Positions 41,886 to 50,314 of a stretch of DNA of 64,000 nucleotides are shown piece by piece. The stretch's first letter is position 1, and the number at the start of each line of letters is the position of its first letter. A model generated the notes under the pieces. It saw only the letters and a program-made list of their open reading frames with translations, was not told the DNA's origin and searched no databases. The DNA is from Rhodococcus oryzae. Its GTDB lineage: Bacteria; Actinomycetota; Actinomycetes; Mycobacteriales; Mycobacteriaceae. The stretch is taken from contig NZ_SUMD01000010.1 of assembly GCF_005049235.1 (NCBI RefSeq), positions 160,195 to 224,194 of the forward strand. The letters run 5' to 3'. A program made the position numbers and the translations under genes.

Positions 41886-42224
41886 ATGACCGGCGATGAC
41901 GAACTGCTTCAAGTCGAACACGTCATCGCGCGTCTGACCGCTCGCTACCCGTCCATATCGCCGATCGACATCGCGGACGCCGTGTGGACGATCCACCAGC
42001 GTTTCGCCGACGGCAAGGTGCGCGACTTCGTTCCCCTGCTCGTCGAGAAGGCGGCCCGCCGGGACATCGCGGGCTGGGCGACCACGCAGCCGCGCGCTCC
42101 CACCGCGCTGTCGCTGCCCGCTGCCCAGGCCGGCGGAACGGACACACCGGCGGCTCTGGGGCAGCGGCGACAACGCCGAGCCACTCGATGGCCCGGTTTC
42201 CTGGCCGCGTGGCCCTCCAGGTGA
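41886..42224 (+). CDS. Small protein with three-helix-bundle dimerisation-type domain
   Basis: 112 residues from MTGDDELLQVEHVIARLTAR. The first 60 residues form three helices (VIARLTARYPSISPIDIADA, VWTIHQRFADGKVRDFVPLL, VEKAARRDI), a pattern seen in mycobacterial stress-region proteins annotated as a three-helix bundle dimerisation domain. The tail is Ala/Arg-rich and disordered. The upstream in-frame start at 41823 is not favoured. Function unknown. Confidence 0.62.
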   Translation: MTGDDELLQVEHVIARLTARYPSISPIDIADAVWTIHQRFADGKVRDFVPLLVEKAARRDIAGWATTQPRAPTALSLPAAQAGGTDTPAALGQRRQRRATRWPGFLAAWPSR

Positions 42225-42393
42225 CATGCTGGCATGCGTCGGGGAAGGGCCGTGATGCCGCGGTTGCCCCCTGGTCCGAATCCATTCTCCGAGAGCAGCA
42301 TGCGGGGCCGACCGACAGACCGCCGCACCCCCGATCGTGAATAACTCGAACACCGTTCTGACCACGGCCATCTTCAACGAGAGAGGTCCTGTA

Positions 42394-42840
42394 GTGAACA
42401 ATGAATTCGACGAAGTCGGGCCCATCGACTACCTCGTGGTGGAGTTCCCCGCCGACCGGCAGCCGGACGGCTCGGCATTGCCGATGCTCCGCGATCTGGT
42501 CGACAACGGCATCATTCGCGTGCTCGACCTCGTGTTCGTCCGCAAGGACACCGACGGATCGCTGGCAGGGATCGCGATCGACGACCTCGGCTTGGAGGGC
42601 GGCATCGACGTGACGCTGTTCGCGGAGGCGTCGTCGGGATTGGTGAATCCAAGCGATGTCGAGGAAGCCGGTGCCATCCTCGAACCGGGCTGTTCCGGAG
42701 CGATTCTCGTCTACGAGAACCTGTGGGCCGCCCCGTTCGCCGCGGCGCTGCGCCGCGGCGGCGCGCAACTCGTGGCCTCGGGCCGCATCCCCCTGCAAGG
42801 CATCATGGCGGCACTCGACTCTCTCGATGCCAACAACTGA
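42394..42840 (+). CDS. DUF6325/DUF1269-like protein
   Basis: 148 residues from a GTG (MNNEFDEVGPIDYLVVEFPA). The core, VDNGIIRVLDLVFVRKDTDG, is characteristic of the DUF6325 family of membrane-associated stress proteins in Actinobacteria. A Gly/Ala-rich helix (GCSGAILVYENLWAAPFAAA) and a terminal ASGRIPLQGIMAALDSL follow. GAGAGG lies upstream. It is followed 17 bases later by a SHOCT-domain gene, the usual partner. Confidence 0.82.
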   Translation: MNNEFDEVGPIDYLVVEFPADRQPDGSALPMLRDLVDNGIIRVLDLVFVRKDTDGSLAGIAIDDLGLEGGIDVTLFAEASSGLVNPSDVEEAGAILEPGCSGAILVYENLWAAPFAAALRRGGAQLVASGRIPLQGIMAALDSLDANN

Positions 42841-42857
42841 AGACGAAGGAGCACACC

Positions 42858-43142
42858 ATGCCTGGACTTCTCCGTGGCGTCGCGCGTACCGCCGTCGTGG
42901 CCGGGACCGCGACCGCCGTCTCGAATCGGGTTTCCCGTCGGCAGGGTCGGCGATGGAACGCCGAACAGGCCGAACAGGCGCCCCCGCAGGCCGCCCCGCC
43001 CCCGCCCCCGCCCGCCGCCGCACCGCCCTCGGGTGGCGTCGACCGCATCACCGCGTTGAAACAACTCGCCGAACTCAAGGACCAAGGAGTTCTCACCGAG
43101 GATGAATTCAATGCGGAGAAGGCCAGGATCCTGGCCTCCTGA
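42858..43142 (+). CDS. SHOCT-domain protein
   Basis: 94 residues: an Ala-rich N-terminal helix (GLLRGVARTAVVAGTATAV), a basic segment, a Pro/Ala-rich linker near 42-60 and a C-terminal SHOCT motif (ALKQLAELKDQGVLTEDEFN, then EKARILAS). SHOCT domains are short C-terminal oligomerisation modules. AAGGAG lies 7 bases upstream of the ATG. Co-transcribed with the DUF6325-like gene. Confidence 0.85.
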   Translation: MPGLLRGVARTAVVAGTATAVSNRVSRRQGRRWNAEQAEQAPPQAAPPPPPPAAAPPSGGVDRITALKQLAELKDQGVLTEDEFNAEKARILAS

Positions 43143-43145
43143 CCA

Positions 43146-43182
43146 CACCGCCGCGCGAGCAATAATCGCTCGCGCGGCGGTG
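43146..43182 (+). terminator. Strong intrinsic-type hairpin after SHOCT gene
   Basis: Arms 43146-43160 and 43168-43182 (CCGCCGCGCGAGC against GCTCGCGCGGCGG plus two further pairs) form a 15-base stem with an AATAATC loop, 3 bases after the stop. There is no T-run, as is usual in high-GC actinobacteria. Confidence 0.78.
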
Positions 43183-43234
43183 GCGGGTTCGCTAGCCTCG
43201 GGACATGTCTCCTCCAGCCTGAGAGAACCCCGAC

Positions 43235-44494
43235 ATGACTGCGACGCCGGCCACGGCCGCACGCCGATACACGCCCCTGGCCCTGATCAACCTCGCGACG
43301 CTGCTCTCGGCCACCGGCAACGGCATCACCATCGTCGCGCTGCCGTGGCTGGTGCTCGCCCAGACCGGCCGGGCCACCGACGCCGCCGTCGTCGCGGGCG
43401 CCGCCACCCTGCCGCTGCTGCTCTCGAGCCTGTTCTCCGGCACGGTGGTCGACCGGTTCGGCCGCCGCCGCACCTCGCTGGTCTCCGACTTCCTGTCCGC
43501 GGTGTCGGTGGCGCTGATCCCGGTGATGTCCGCGACGGTCGGGCTGTCGGTGGGCGGCATCGCGGCGCTCGCCGCCCTCGGCGCCGCATTCGACCCCGCG
43601 GGCATCTCCGCCCGAGAATCCATGCTGCCTGCCGCAACGAAGGAGGCCCGGTGGTCGTTGGACCGGGTGAACAGCCTGTACGAGGCCAACTACAACGTCG
43701 CGTACCTGATCGGCCCCGGCATCGGCGGCGTGCTGATCGCCACGGTTGGCGCGGTGAACACCCTGTGGGTGACCTCCGCCTGCTTCGCGCTCTCGATCCT
43801 CACCATTGCCTTCCTCCGACTCGAGGGTGCGGGCGCGCCCGATCACGAGACCAGGCCGGAATCGATGTGGAGCGGCACGCTCGAGGGCCTGAAGTTCGTG
43901 TGGCACAACCGGTTGCTGCGCACCCTGGCGCTGGTCGACATGGCGATCGTCGCGCTGTACATGCCGGTGGAGAGCGTGCTGTTCCCGGTCTATTTCACCG
44001 AACGCGGCGAGCCCGCGCAGCTCGGCTGGGTGTTGATGGCGATGAGCATCGGCGGCGTCATCGGCGCCCTGACGTACGGCGCGCTCGCCACCCACGTCAA
44101 GCGCCGGACCCTGATGCTGCTGGCGGTGACCGCGCTCGGCGGATGCATGGTCGGCATGGCGTTCCTGCCGGCCATGTGGGTCACGCTCACCCTGGCGCTG
44201 CTGGTCGGCCTGGTGTTCGGGCCCGTCGGTCCGATCGCGAACTACGCGATGCAGACCCGCAGCCCCGAGCACATGCGTGGCCGTGTCGTGGGTGTCATGA
44301 CGTCCACCGCGTACGCCGCCGGTCCGCTCGGCTACCTGCTCGCGGGCCCGCTGATCGACGCGGTCGGCCTGCGAATCACCTTTTTCGCGCTGTCCATCCC
44401 GGTCCTGGTGATCGCCGCCGTCTGCTTCACGCTGCCGGCATTGCGCGATCTGGATGCACCGGTGGTCGATCCGGTCGACACTCGAACGCACTAG
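43235..44494 (+). CDS. Major facilitator superfamily permease
   Basis: A 419-residue exporter-type permease with twelve hydrophobic helices. The loop between helices 2 and 3 carries the family signature in VVDRFGRRRTSLVSD. Later segments include YLIGPGIGGVLIATVGAVN and GRVVGVMTSTAYAAGPLGYL. It resembles small-molecule efflux (EntS/MFS_3-like) proteins. GAGAG precedes the ATG. The YCII-like gene follows 19 bases later and may be co-transcribed. Substrate unknown. Confidence 0.88.
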   Translation: MTATPATAARRYTPLALINLATLLSATGNGITIVALPWLVLAQTGRATDAAVVAGAATLPLLLSSLFSGTVVDRFGRRRTSLVSDFLSAVSVALIPVMSATVGLSVGGIAALAALGAAFDPAGISARESMLPAATKEARWSLDRVNSLYEANYNVAYLIGPGIGGVLIATVGAVNTLWVTSACFALSILTIAFLRLEGAGAPDHETRPESMWSGTLEGLKFVWHNRLLRTLALVDMAIVALYMPVESVLFPVYFTERGEPAQLGWVLMAMSIGGVIGALTYGALATHVKRRTLMLLAVTALGGCMVGMAFLPAMWVTLTLALLVGLVFGPVGPIANYAMQTRSPEHMRGRVVGVMTSTAYAAGPLGYLLAGPLIDAVGLRITFFALSIPVLVIAAVCFTLPALRDLDAPVVDPVDTRTH

Positions 44495-44513
44495 AGGGTG
44501 AGAGAGGAATGCC

Positions 44514-44867
44514 ATGACGCAGTACCTGCTCAGTGTCTACCAGCCCGACGGACCGGTCCCCGCGCCGGAGATCCTGGAGGGGATCATCGAGGACATCGAC
44601 GCCCTCAACCAGGAACTCAGGGCCGCGGGCGCGTTGGTATTCGCCGGGGGCCTGCACCCGCCGGAGCAGGCGACGGTCCTGCGACCGAAGGGCGGCGAGG
44701 TGCTCGTCAGCGACGGCCCGTTCGCGCAGGCCGAGAATCATCTCGGCGGGTTCACGATCATCGAGGCGCCGGACCTCGACACCGCGCTCGGCTGGGGCCG
44801 CAAGCTGGCGGCCGCGACCACCCTGCCCATCGAGGTCCGGCCGTTCCAGCAGGGTCCCGAGGACTGA
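44514..44867 (+). CDS. YCII-related (YciI-like) protein
   Basis: 117 residues, MTQYLLSVYQPDG with GAGAGGAA upstream. The fold's key elements, VFAGGLHPPEQATVLRPKGG and VSDGPFAQAENHLGGFTIIE, match the DGPF/YCII family; the Asp-Gly-Pro-Phe segment is its hallmark. Members are small dimeric ferredoxin-like proteins, sometimes fused to sigma factors, of uncertain enzymatic role. Confidence 0.88.
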   Translation: MTQYLLSVYQPDGPVPAPEILEGIIEDIDALNQELRAAGALVFAGGLHPPEQATVLRPKGGEVLVSDGPFAQAENHLGGFTIIEAPDLDTALGWGRKLAAATTLPIEVRPFQQGPED

Positions 44868-44878
44868 TCGGGCGCGGG

Positions 44879-45319
44879 TCAGCGCGAGACGACCAGCAGG
44901 AAGCCGCCGCCGCCCGGCTCGATCTTGGTGTCCAGCGTCAGCTCCGGCGCCAGCCTGGACAACCGGTCCAGCAGCCAGGCGGACGCGTCTTCGGCGTCGG
45001 ACTTCGAGGGGCACCGGGCGACGGCGACCCGTCCCGGCTTGCGGGTGAGCTGCTCGACCACGCCGATGATCGGGGCCGGGTCGATCACGAACAGCGCGTC
45101 CGACCACGGGACAACCGGCTTGATCGCGCCCTTCTTGGTGTTGCAGGCGCGGTGCGCGAGCCGCTCCGGCCCGCCCTTGCCCTTCTTGGCGGTGTTGATG
45201 CTGTCGATGCTCGGACCACGGGGGTCGTTCACCGACATGTTCGGGTCGACGGGTTCGTCGCACAACCAGCAGCGCCACGATTCCCGTTCGCCGACCTCAT
45301 CCAGCTTGCTCATACGCAT
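44879..45319 (-). CDS. HNH-like zinc-binding protein
   Basis: A 146-residue protein with an N-terminal HNH-type core: CWLCDEPVD (Cys-x2-Cys), SIDSINTAKKGKGG, and RLAHRACNTKKG (His, Cys, Asn), the arrangement of HNH nucleases, though the first catalytic His appears replaced in SIDSI. The C-terminal 80 residues are an alpha/beta domain with no known motif. Start at 45319 or 45313 (MSKLDEVGE). DNA cleavage is possible but not certain given the altered core. Confidence 0.65.
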   Translation of the reverse strand: MRMSKLDEVGERESWRCWLCDEPVDPNMSVNDPRGPSIDSINTAKKGKGGPERLAHRACNTKKGAIKPVVPWSDALFVIDPAPIIGVVEQLTRKPGRVAVARCPSKSDAEDASAWLLDRLSRLAPELTLDTKIEPGGGGFLLVVSR

Positions 45320-45338
45320 GACGCTACAGCGGTCCCGG

Positions 45339-46904
45339 TCACCGGAACCCCATCACCTTGTCGCCCCACGCGGCCCGCAGCTCCTTGTCCGGATCGCTCG
45401 CCAGTGTGTCGGTCTTGTCGATGAGCAGCGTCGCCCTGGTGTCCTCGCGGTACGGCGCCCAATGCTTGGAGGCGTCGAGCGCCGCGGGCACGCCGTGCTG
45501 CGCGAACGCCAGCCACCGCCGCTGCACCCGGCCGGAGACCTCCAGCGCGGCCTTACGCCCACCGAGCCAGAAGGTCGGGTCGTGATTGAGGGTGCCGAAA
45601 TTGCCGAACACATAAGGCAGTTCGGTTGCGTGCCCGGCGCCGACCCGGGCCGCCCACAACATCGGGGTGGCGTGGTCGAACCGGTACACCCACGTGGGCG
45701 AGTGCTTGCTGTGCGCGTCCGCGATCCACAGGCACGGCATCCGGAAGGCCGCGTCCCGCGACACCGCGAGGGCACCGCTGGGCTTCGACCAGTCCGGGTA
45801 GGCCGAGATGATCTCCGCGACGCGGATCGCGGGCAGCTTCGGGTGGTCGGCGGCGATCGCGGTGAACATCTGGTTCACGGTGTCCGCGGTGACGGGCATG
45901 ATCGGCGACCGGGTCAGCCGGAAGATCGACGCCTCGTCCTTGTTGGTGCCGATGATCAGGGGGATGCGGTGCGCGAAACCCTTCTGGAACGCGGCAACCG
46001 GGTACCGCGGCACCAGGTAGCCGTCGACCACGGGGGCCATCGACAACGTGCCAGGCACCGAGGTCGTCACCTCGTCGAGCAGCACGTCACCCGCCGCTGT
46101 CAGCTTCTCGATCGGCAGCTCGCACAGTCGGCCGGCCTCGTCCTCGCTGACGCCGACGATCTCGAGGAAGCGCCTGGCCACCGACGCCGCCCGCTCGGCG
46201 CCGTAAACCGATGTGGCGGGCGCACTTTGCACGATGGCCTTCTGGAAGAGACCCTCCGCGCGCGGTGAGGTCATCAGCGTCGTGATCGACCCGGCGCCCG
46301 AGGACTCACCGAACGCCGTGACGTTGTCGGGGTCCCCGCCGAACGCGGCGATACAGTCGCGCACCCATTCGAACGCGGCGATCATGTCGCGGAGCCCGAT
46401 GTTGGTCTCGAACGGATGCTCGTCGGTCGAGAAGGTCGACAGGTCGAGGAACCCGAGCACACCGGTCCGGTAGTTGACCGTGACCACCACGACATCGCCC
46501 AGCTCGGCCAGCCGCCTGCCGTCGTAGACGCTCTGCGACGACGAGCCGACGCAGTACGCGCCGCCGTGGATCCAGACCATCACCGGCCGGGGTGTTCCGT
46601 CCGGCCGGGGGGCCCACACGTTGAGCGAGAGGCAGTCCTCGTCCGCGACCGAGCCCGGTTCCATCGGCACCTGGACCGTCTTGGCCTGCGGGGCGATGGG
46701 GCCGAAGTCCCGGCAGTCGCGCTCGCCCAGCCACGGGGACGGCGCCACCGCGGTCCGGAACCGCCGCGCGGCGCCTGCGGCGGCGTACGGGATGCCCTTC
46801 CAGGCGAACACCGCGCCCGTCGCGTAGCCGCGCGCGTCGCCGTCCCGGGCGGACACGGTCAGCGTCTCGGCCGGGGTCGCGGTCACATCCAGTCCGGTGG
46901 GCAC
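45339..46904 (-). CDS. Type B carboxylesterase
   Basis: A 521-residue esterase/lipase of the cholinesterase-like family. EDCLSLNVW (89-97) and the oxyanion hole WIHGGAYCVG (111-120) precede the nucleophile FGESSGAGS (Ser201). GTNKDEASIF provides the acid region and GAGHATELPYVFG the His. The GTG at 46904 with GAGGAGG upstream is the best start; the open frame beyond it lacks family features. There is no signal peptide, so it acts in the cytosol. Confidence 0.88.
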   Translation of the reverse strand: MPTGLDVTATPAETLTVSARDGDARGYATGAVFAWKGIPYAAAGAARRFRTAVAPSPWLGERDCRDFGPIAPQAKTVQVPMEPGSVADEDCLSLNVWAPRPDGTPRPVMVWIHGGAYCVGSSSQSVYDGRRLAELGDVVVVTVNYRTGVLGFLDLSTFSTDEHPFETNIGLRDMIAAFEWVRDCIAAFGGDPDNVTAFGESSGAGSITTLMTSPRAEGLFQKAIVQSAPATSVYGAERAASVARRFLEIVGVSEDEAGRLCELPIEKLTAAGDVLLDEVTTSVPGTLSMAPVVDGYLVPRYPVAAFQKGFAHRIPLIIGTNKDEASIFRLTRSPIMPVTADTVNQMFTAIAADHPKLPAIRVAEIISAYPDWSKPSGALAVSRDAAFRMPCLWIADAHSKHSPTWVYRFDHATPMLWAARVGAGHATELPYVFGNFGTLNHDPTFWLGGRKAALEVSGRVQRRWLAFAQHGVPAALDASKHWAPYREDTRATLLIDKTDTLASDPDKELRAAWGDKVMGFR

Positions 46905-47067
46905 GGCAGCCTCCTCGCAGCGGGATCCCAGCCAACGTACCAAGGATGTGCGGCCACCTGCGGGAACCGGCGGGGGCACTGGGAGGCACCCACACCCGGC
47001 GCGAAGCCGCTCCCGTTGATCGGGAAGACCGACTGCGCCGTCGACGGCGGTGGTCTGTGATGGAGCC

Positions 47068-47883
47068 ATGCCATCACGAGCCGCGTTCACCCCTGGGGCC
47101 CTGCTGACGGGACGGCGCGCGGTCGTAACCGGCGGTGCGGCGGGAATCGGTGCCGCCGTCGCGCGGTCGTTCGCCGCACACGGCGCCCACGTCCTGGTCG
47201 CGGACCTCGATCCGGTCACCGATCTCGAGTTCGATCCGGCCGCGGGCGGATCGATCGAGGCCCTCGAGGCCGACGTCCGCACGACCCCCCTGCCGGCGGC
47301 GCTGCTCGAGCACCAGCCGGACATCCTGGTGAACAACGTCGGCCACTACCTACGCCCGCCACGCCCGTTCGCCGAGAACGAGCCCGAGCTGTGGGAGCAG
47401 CTACACGAGGTCAACCTCGGGCACGTGCTGCGTCTCACGCACGCCCTACTGCCCGACATGGCCGAGCGCGGCGGCGGATCGGTCATCAACCTCACCTCCG
47501 TCGAGGCACACCGCTCGATGCCCGGGCACACCGTGTACTCGGCCTACAAGGCCGCGCTGATGCAGTTCACCCGCTCGCTCGCCGCCGAGGTCGGCCCGTC
47601 GGGGATTCGGGTCAACGCCATCGCCCCCGACCTCATCGAGTCGGTGCAGGTGCCCTACGCCGAGCTGGTGCCCGAGGAACAGGAACCGCTGTGGCCGACG
47701 TGGTCCCCGCTCGGCGGCCCCGGGCAGCCGGAGGACGTGGCAGGCGCCGCCCTGTTCCTGGCGTCGGACCTGTCGCGCTTCGTGACCGGCGGCACCATCC
47801 ACGTGGACGGCGGCACGCACGGCGCGGGCGGCTGGGTGCCGCGCGCATCCGGCGGCTGGACCAACCGACCCCTCAATCCCTGA
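47068..47883 (+). CDS. Short-chain dehydrogenase/reductase
   Basis: A 271-residue NAD(P)-dependent oxidoreductase. Cofactor loop VVTGGAAGIGAAVA (about 17-30) with Asp in LVADLDP suggests NAD preference. NNVGHYL, the catalytic Ser in INLTSVEAH, and YSAYKAA (Tyr-x3-Lys) are all present. The C-terminal VTGGTIHVDGG is typical. An LLM-class gene follows 19 bases later, so the two probably share a message. Substrate unknown. Confidence 0.9.
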   Translation: MPSRAAFTPGALLTGRRAVVTGGAAGIGAAVARSFAAHGAHVLVADLDPVTDLEFDPAAGGSIEALEADVRTTPLPAALLEHQPDILVNNVGHYLRPPRPFAENEPELWEQLHEVNLGHVLRLTHALLPDMAERGGGSVINLTSVEAHRSMPGHTVYSAYKAALMQFTRSLAAEVGPSGIRVNAIAPDLIESVQVPYAELVPEEQEPLWPTWSPLGGPGQPEDVAGAALFLASDLSRFVTGGTIHVDGGTHGAGGWVPRASGGWTNRPLNP

Positions 47884-47902
47884 CCAGTTCCGAAGGATCA
47901 CC

Positions 47903-48814
47903 ATGCCAACGCTCAGCCTCAACGTTCCGAACTTCGGGAACCTGCTCGCCGCAGACGATTTCGGGCACCTGCTCGAGGTCTGCCGCGCCGCGGACACCGC
48001 CGGGGTCGATCGACTGATCCTCACCGACCACGTCGTGATGGGCCCGGACACCTCCGCCTACTCCTGGGGCGCCTTCCCCACCGACCCCGACGCGCCGTGG
48101 CTGGAACCGATGACGGTGCTCGCGCTGGTGGCCGGGCAGACCGAACGGATCCGGCTCGGCACCGGGATCGTCATCGCCGCGCTGCGCGGCGGCGCGGTCC
48201 TCGCGAAGACCGCCGCGACGCTGGACCTACTGTCCGGCGGCCGGGTGGACCTGGGTGTCGGGACCGGCTGGCAGGCAAAGGAATACGAGGCGGTCGGGCT
48301 CGACTTCGCCAAGCGTGGCCCGCTGCTCGACGACACCCTGGCGGTGTGCCGGGCGCTGTGGGAGGGCGCGCCCGCCGCGGTCGCCCGCCCCGGCATCACC
48401 TTCGACGATGCCCACTGCTCGCCCCGGCCGGCGGCGGGTCGACGCATCCCGATCTGGGTGTCCGGCACCCTGTCGAAGGCGGTGGTCCGCCGCCTGACCA
48501 CCTGGGGCGACGGCTGGATTCCCATCATGGGCGCCACCGACGACGACCTCGGCGTTGGAATCGAGCGGCTGCGCGGCGCTTTCGCCGACGCGGGCCGCGA
48601 CCCGGCCGAACTCCAGGTTCGCGGGCGGCTGACCGTCGCCCGGACCGACAGCGGCGCGGTCGACCTACCCGCCACCCTCGCGAACGCCGCGGCGCAGGCG
48701 CGGCTCGGGGTCACCGACGTGAGCGTCGCCCTGCAGGCCCTCGACGCCGATCCCGACGCGGCCACGGCCGTCCTGCCCGACCTGGTCGCGGCGTTCCGCG
48801 CGGAGTTCGACTAG
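47903..48814 (+). CDS. LLM-class (F420- or FMN-dependent) oxidoreductase
   Basis: A 303-residue luciferase-like enzyme: VDRLILTDHVVMGPDTSAYS, IRLGTGIVIAALRGGAVLAK, LDLLSGGRVDLGVGTGWQAK, ICVSG-type segment PIWVSGTLSKAVVRRLTTWG. This form (TIGR03619-like) is often F420-dependent in Nocardia and Mycobacterium; cofactor choice is inferred. AAGGA precedes the ATG. A long palindromic element follows the stop. Confidence 0.85.
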   Translation: MPTLSLNVPNFGNLLAADDFGHLLEVCRAADTAGVDRLILTDHVVMGPDTSAYSWGAFPTDPDAPWLEPMTVLALVAGQTERIRLGTGIVIAALRGGAVLAKTAATLDLLSGGRVDLGVGTGWQAKEYEAVGLDFAKRGPLLDDTLAVCRALWEGAPAAVARPGITFDDAHCSPRPAAGRRIPIWVSGTLSKAVVRRLTTWGDGWIPIMGATDDDLGVGIERLRGAFADAGRDPAELQVRGRLTVARTDSGAVDLPATLANAAAQARLGVTDVSVALQALDADPDAATAVLPDLVAAFRAEFD

Positions 48815-48824
48815 CCCCGCGCCC

Positions 48825-48887
48825 CGCCGAGTGTGCAGCTGCCGGCGCATCGCCCGAGTGCGGGCGGCGGCAGCTGCACACTCGGCG
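48825..48887. repeat. 63-base palindromic element, copy 1
   Basis: CGCCGAGTGTGCAGCTGCC (48825-48843) pairs with its exact complement at 48869-48887, and one more base pair inside gives a 20-base stem. The 23-base loop contains GCATCGCCCGAG. Copy 2 at 50315-50377 has the same ends, length and loop core with compensating changes in the stem (CAGCTG to CACCTG/CAGGTG). Confidence 0.82.
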
Positions 48888-48908
48888 CAGCACCACTTCC
48901 AACAATAT

Positions 48909-48968
48909 GCAACCAATGGTTGCGCGATGCCGAACGCTCGGCTAGCGTGATGTGCAACCAAACGTTGC
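48909..48968 (+). promoter_or_regulatory. Promoter and twin operator of SRPBCC/ArsR operon
   Basis: TTGCGC (48920-48925), 17 bases, TAGCGT (48943-48948) form a promoter. GCAACCAATGGTTGC (48909-48923) overlaps the -35 and GCAACCAAACGTTGC (48954-48968, within ATGTGCAAC...GTTGCATAT) covers the transcription start region. Both are palindromes of the same type 45 bases apart, well placed for autorepression by the ArsR-type protein. Confidence 0.7.
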
Positions 48969-48990
48969 ATATCGAGAAAGGGTGCAGAAC

Positions 48991-49443
48991 ATGGAGTTCG
49001 GCAGCATCGAACGAGAGATCTACGTCGACGCCTCGCCCGAGGTGGCCTTCGAGGTGGTCAGCAGCCCCGAGCACATCTCGGAGTGGTGGACCGACCGCAC
49101 CGAGATCGAAGCGACCCCAGGAGCGGTCGGCGAGCTGGTCTGGGGCGACCGCGCCAAGGTCGTCCCGATCAAGGTGGTGAACGCCGAGCCGCCCCGTCTG
49201 TTCTCGTTCCGCTGGTGCTTCCCCGAGGACAAGGTCGTCGACACCGCCGACTCGCTGCTGATCACCTTCGAGCTCACCCCGTCAGGCACGGGCACCAGGA
49301 TCCGGCTCACCGAGACCGGGTTCCGGGAGATGGGCTGGGAGGCCGCGAAGTTGGAGGAGCAGTACCTCGACCACAGCACCGGCTGGGACCGTTTCGTGCC
49401 CCGACTCGGGGAGTACCTCGCACGGCTGGTGTCGACCCCGTGA
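48991..49443 (+). CDS. SRPBCC (AHSA1-like) domain protein
   Basis: 150 residues from MEFGSIEREIYVDASPEVAF. The START/Bet v1-like fold is indicated by VFEVVSSPEHISEWWTD-type opening, GAVGELVWGDRAKVVPIKVV and the C-terminal helix with WDRFVPRLGEYLARLV. Such proteins bind small hydrophobic ligands or act as Hsp90-activator homologues. The next gene, ArsR-type, starts inside its stop (GTGA). The ArsR plus SRPBCC pairing is common in Actinobacteria. Confidence 0.87.
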   Translation: MEFGSIEREIYVDASPEVAFEVVSSPEHISEWWTDRTEIEATPGAVGELVWGDRAKVVPIKVVNAEPPRLFSFRWCFPEDKVVDTADSLLITFELTPSGTGTRIRLTETGFREMGWEAAKLEEQYLDHSTGWDRFVPRLGEYLARLVSTP

Positions 49444-49793
49444 GCACCGCCGTCGACGACGACCTGTGGTCCGCGGTCGGGGATCCGACCCGTCGGCGGA
49501 TGCTCGACCTGCTCCTGGCGGCCGGCGACGGCACGGCCACCAGCCTCAGCGAGCAGCTGCCCGTGACACGGCAGGCCATCTCGAAACATCTCGGCGTGCT
49601 CGACCGGGTCGGCCTGGTACACGCCACGCCCGCCGGGCGAGAGAGGAGGTATCGGGTGGACGAGGCGCAACTCGCTCGCGCGGTCGCGCAGTTGTCCTCG
49701 GTCGGGGCGGCGTGGGACGCCAGACTCCAGCGGATCAAGCGCATCGCCGAGGCGATCCAGCGCACGAAGGACCAACGCGACACACAGCACTGA
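49440..49793 (+). CDS. ArsR-family transcriptional regulator
   Basis: 117 residues from a GTG. The winged helix covers most of the protein: SAVGDPTRRRMLDLLLAAGD, SLSEQLPVTRQAISKHLGVL, DRVGLVHATPAGRERRYRVD. There are no Cys residues, so it is not a metal sensor of the classic ArsR type; it probably senses an organic ligand or protein partner. It is translationally coupled to the SRPBCC gene before it and probably binds the two palindromes at 48909-48968. Confidence 0.88.
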   Translation: MSTAVDDDLWSAVGDPTRRRMLDLLLAAGDGTATSLSEQLPVTRQAISKHLGVLDRVGLVHATPAGRERRYRVDEAQLARAVAQLSSVGAAWDARLQRIKRIAEAIQRTKDQRDTQH

Positions 49794-49840
49794 ATTCCGA
49801 CAGGTCATTCGAAAACCAACACCGGAAAGAGGGACCGAAA

Positions 49841-50284
49841 ATGGTAGACATCCTGCACAGGGTCGGCATCAAGGCATCGACGGCCGAGGTCTATGCGGCC
49901 TTGACCAGCGCCGAGCGGCTCGCCGCCTGGTGGACGACCGACACCACGGGCGTAGGCGACGAGGTCGGCGGTGTGCTCCAATTTCGTTTCGGGGCAGGCG
50001 GATTCGACATGAAGGTCGACGAACTCGTCCCCGGCAAGCGCGTCCAGTGGGAGGTGATCGACGGACCGGAGGAATGGGTCGGCACCCATGTGATCTGGGA
50101 CCTCGATCAGGTCGACGACTACACCGTCATCCTCTTCAACCACCAGGGTTGGAAGGAGCCGGTGGAATTCATGCACCACTGCAGCACCAAGTGGGCGCTC
50201 TTCCTGATGAGCCTGAAGTCGCTGATCGAAACCGGGACGGGTGCGCCGGATCCGCACGACGTCAAGATCGACAACTGGAACTGA
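49841..50284 (+). CDS. Second SRPBCC domain protein
   Basis: 147 residues, MVDILHRVGIKASTAEVYAA. It has the same fold as the first protein of the operon but is divergent: LAAWWTTDTTGVGDEVGGVL, FGAGGFDMKVDELVPGKRVQ, WEVIDGPEEWVGTHVIWDL, and a C-terminal helix KWALFLMSLKSLIETG. It follows the ArsR gene by 47 bases. It is followed by palindromic element copy 2, which may end the transcript. Confidence 0.85.
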   Translation: MVDILHRVGIKASTAEVYAALTSAERLAAWWTTDTTGVGDEVGGVLQFRFGAGGFDMKVDELVPGKRVQWEVIDGPEEWVGTHVIWDLDQVDDYTVILFNHQGWKEPVEFMHHCSTKWALFLMSLKSLIETGTGAPDPHDVKIDNWN

Positions 50285-50314
50285 TCAAACCCACCCGGGG
50301 CACCAGCGCTGCAT

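Noticed and set aside
41701..42393. Possible DosR-type box near the stress-type genes
   Set aside because: I looked for GGGACT-N6-AGTCCC-like sites on both strands and found only partial matches.
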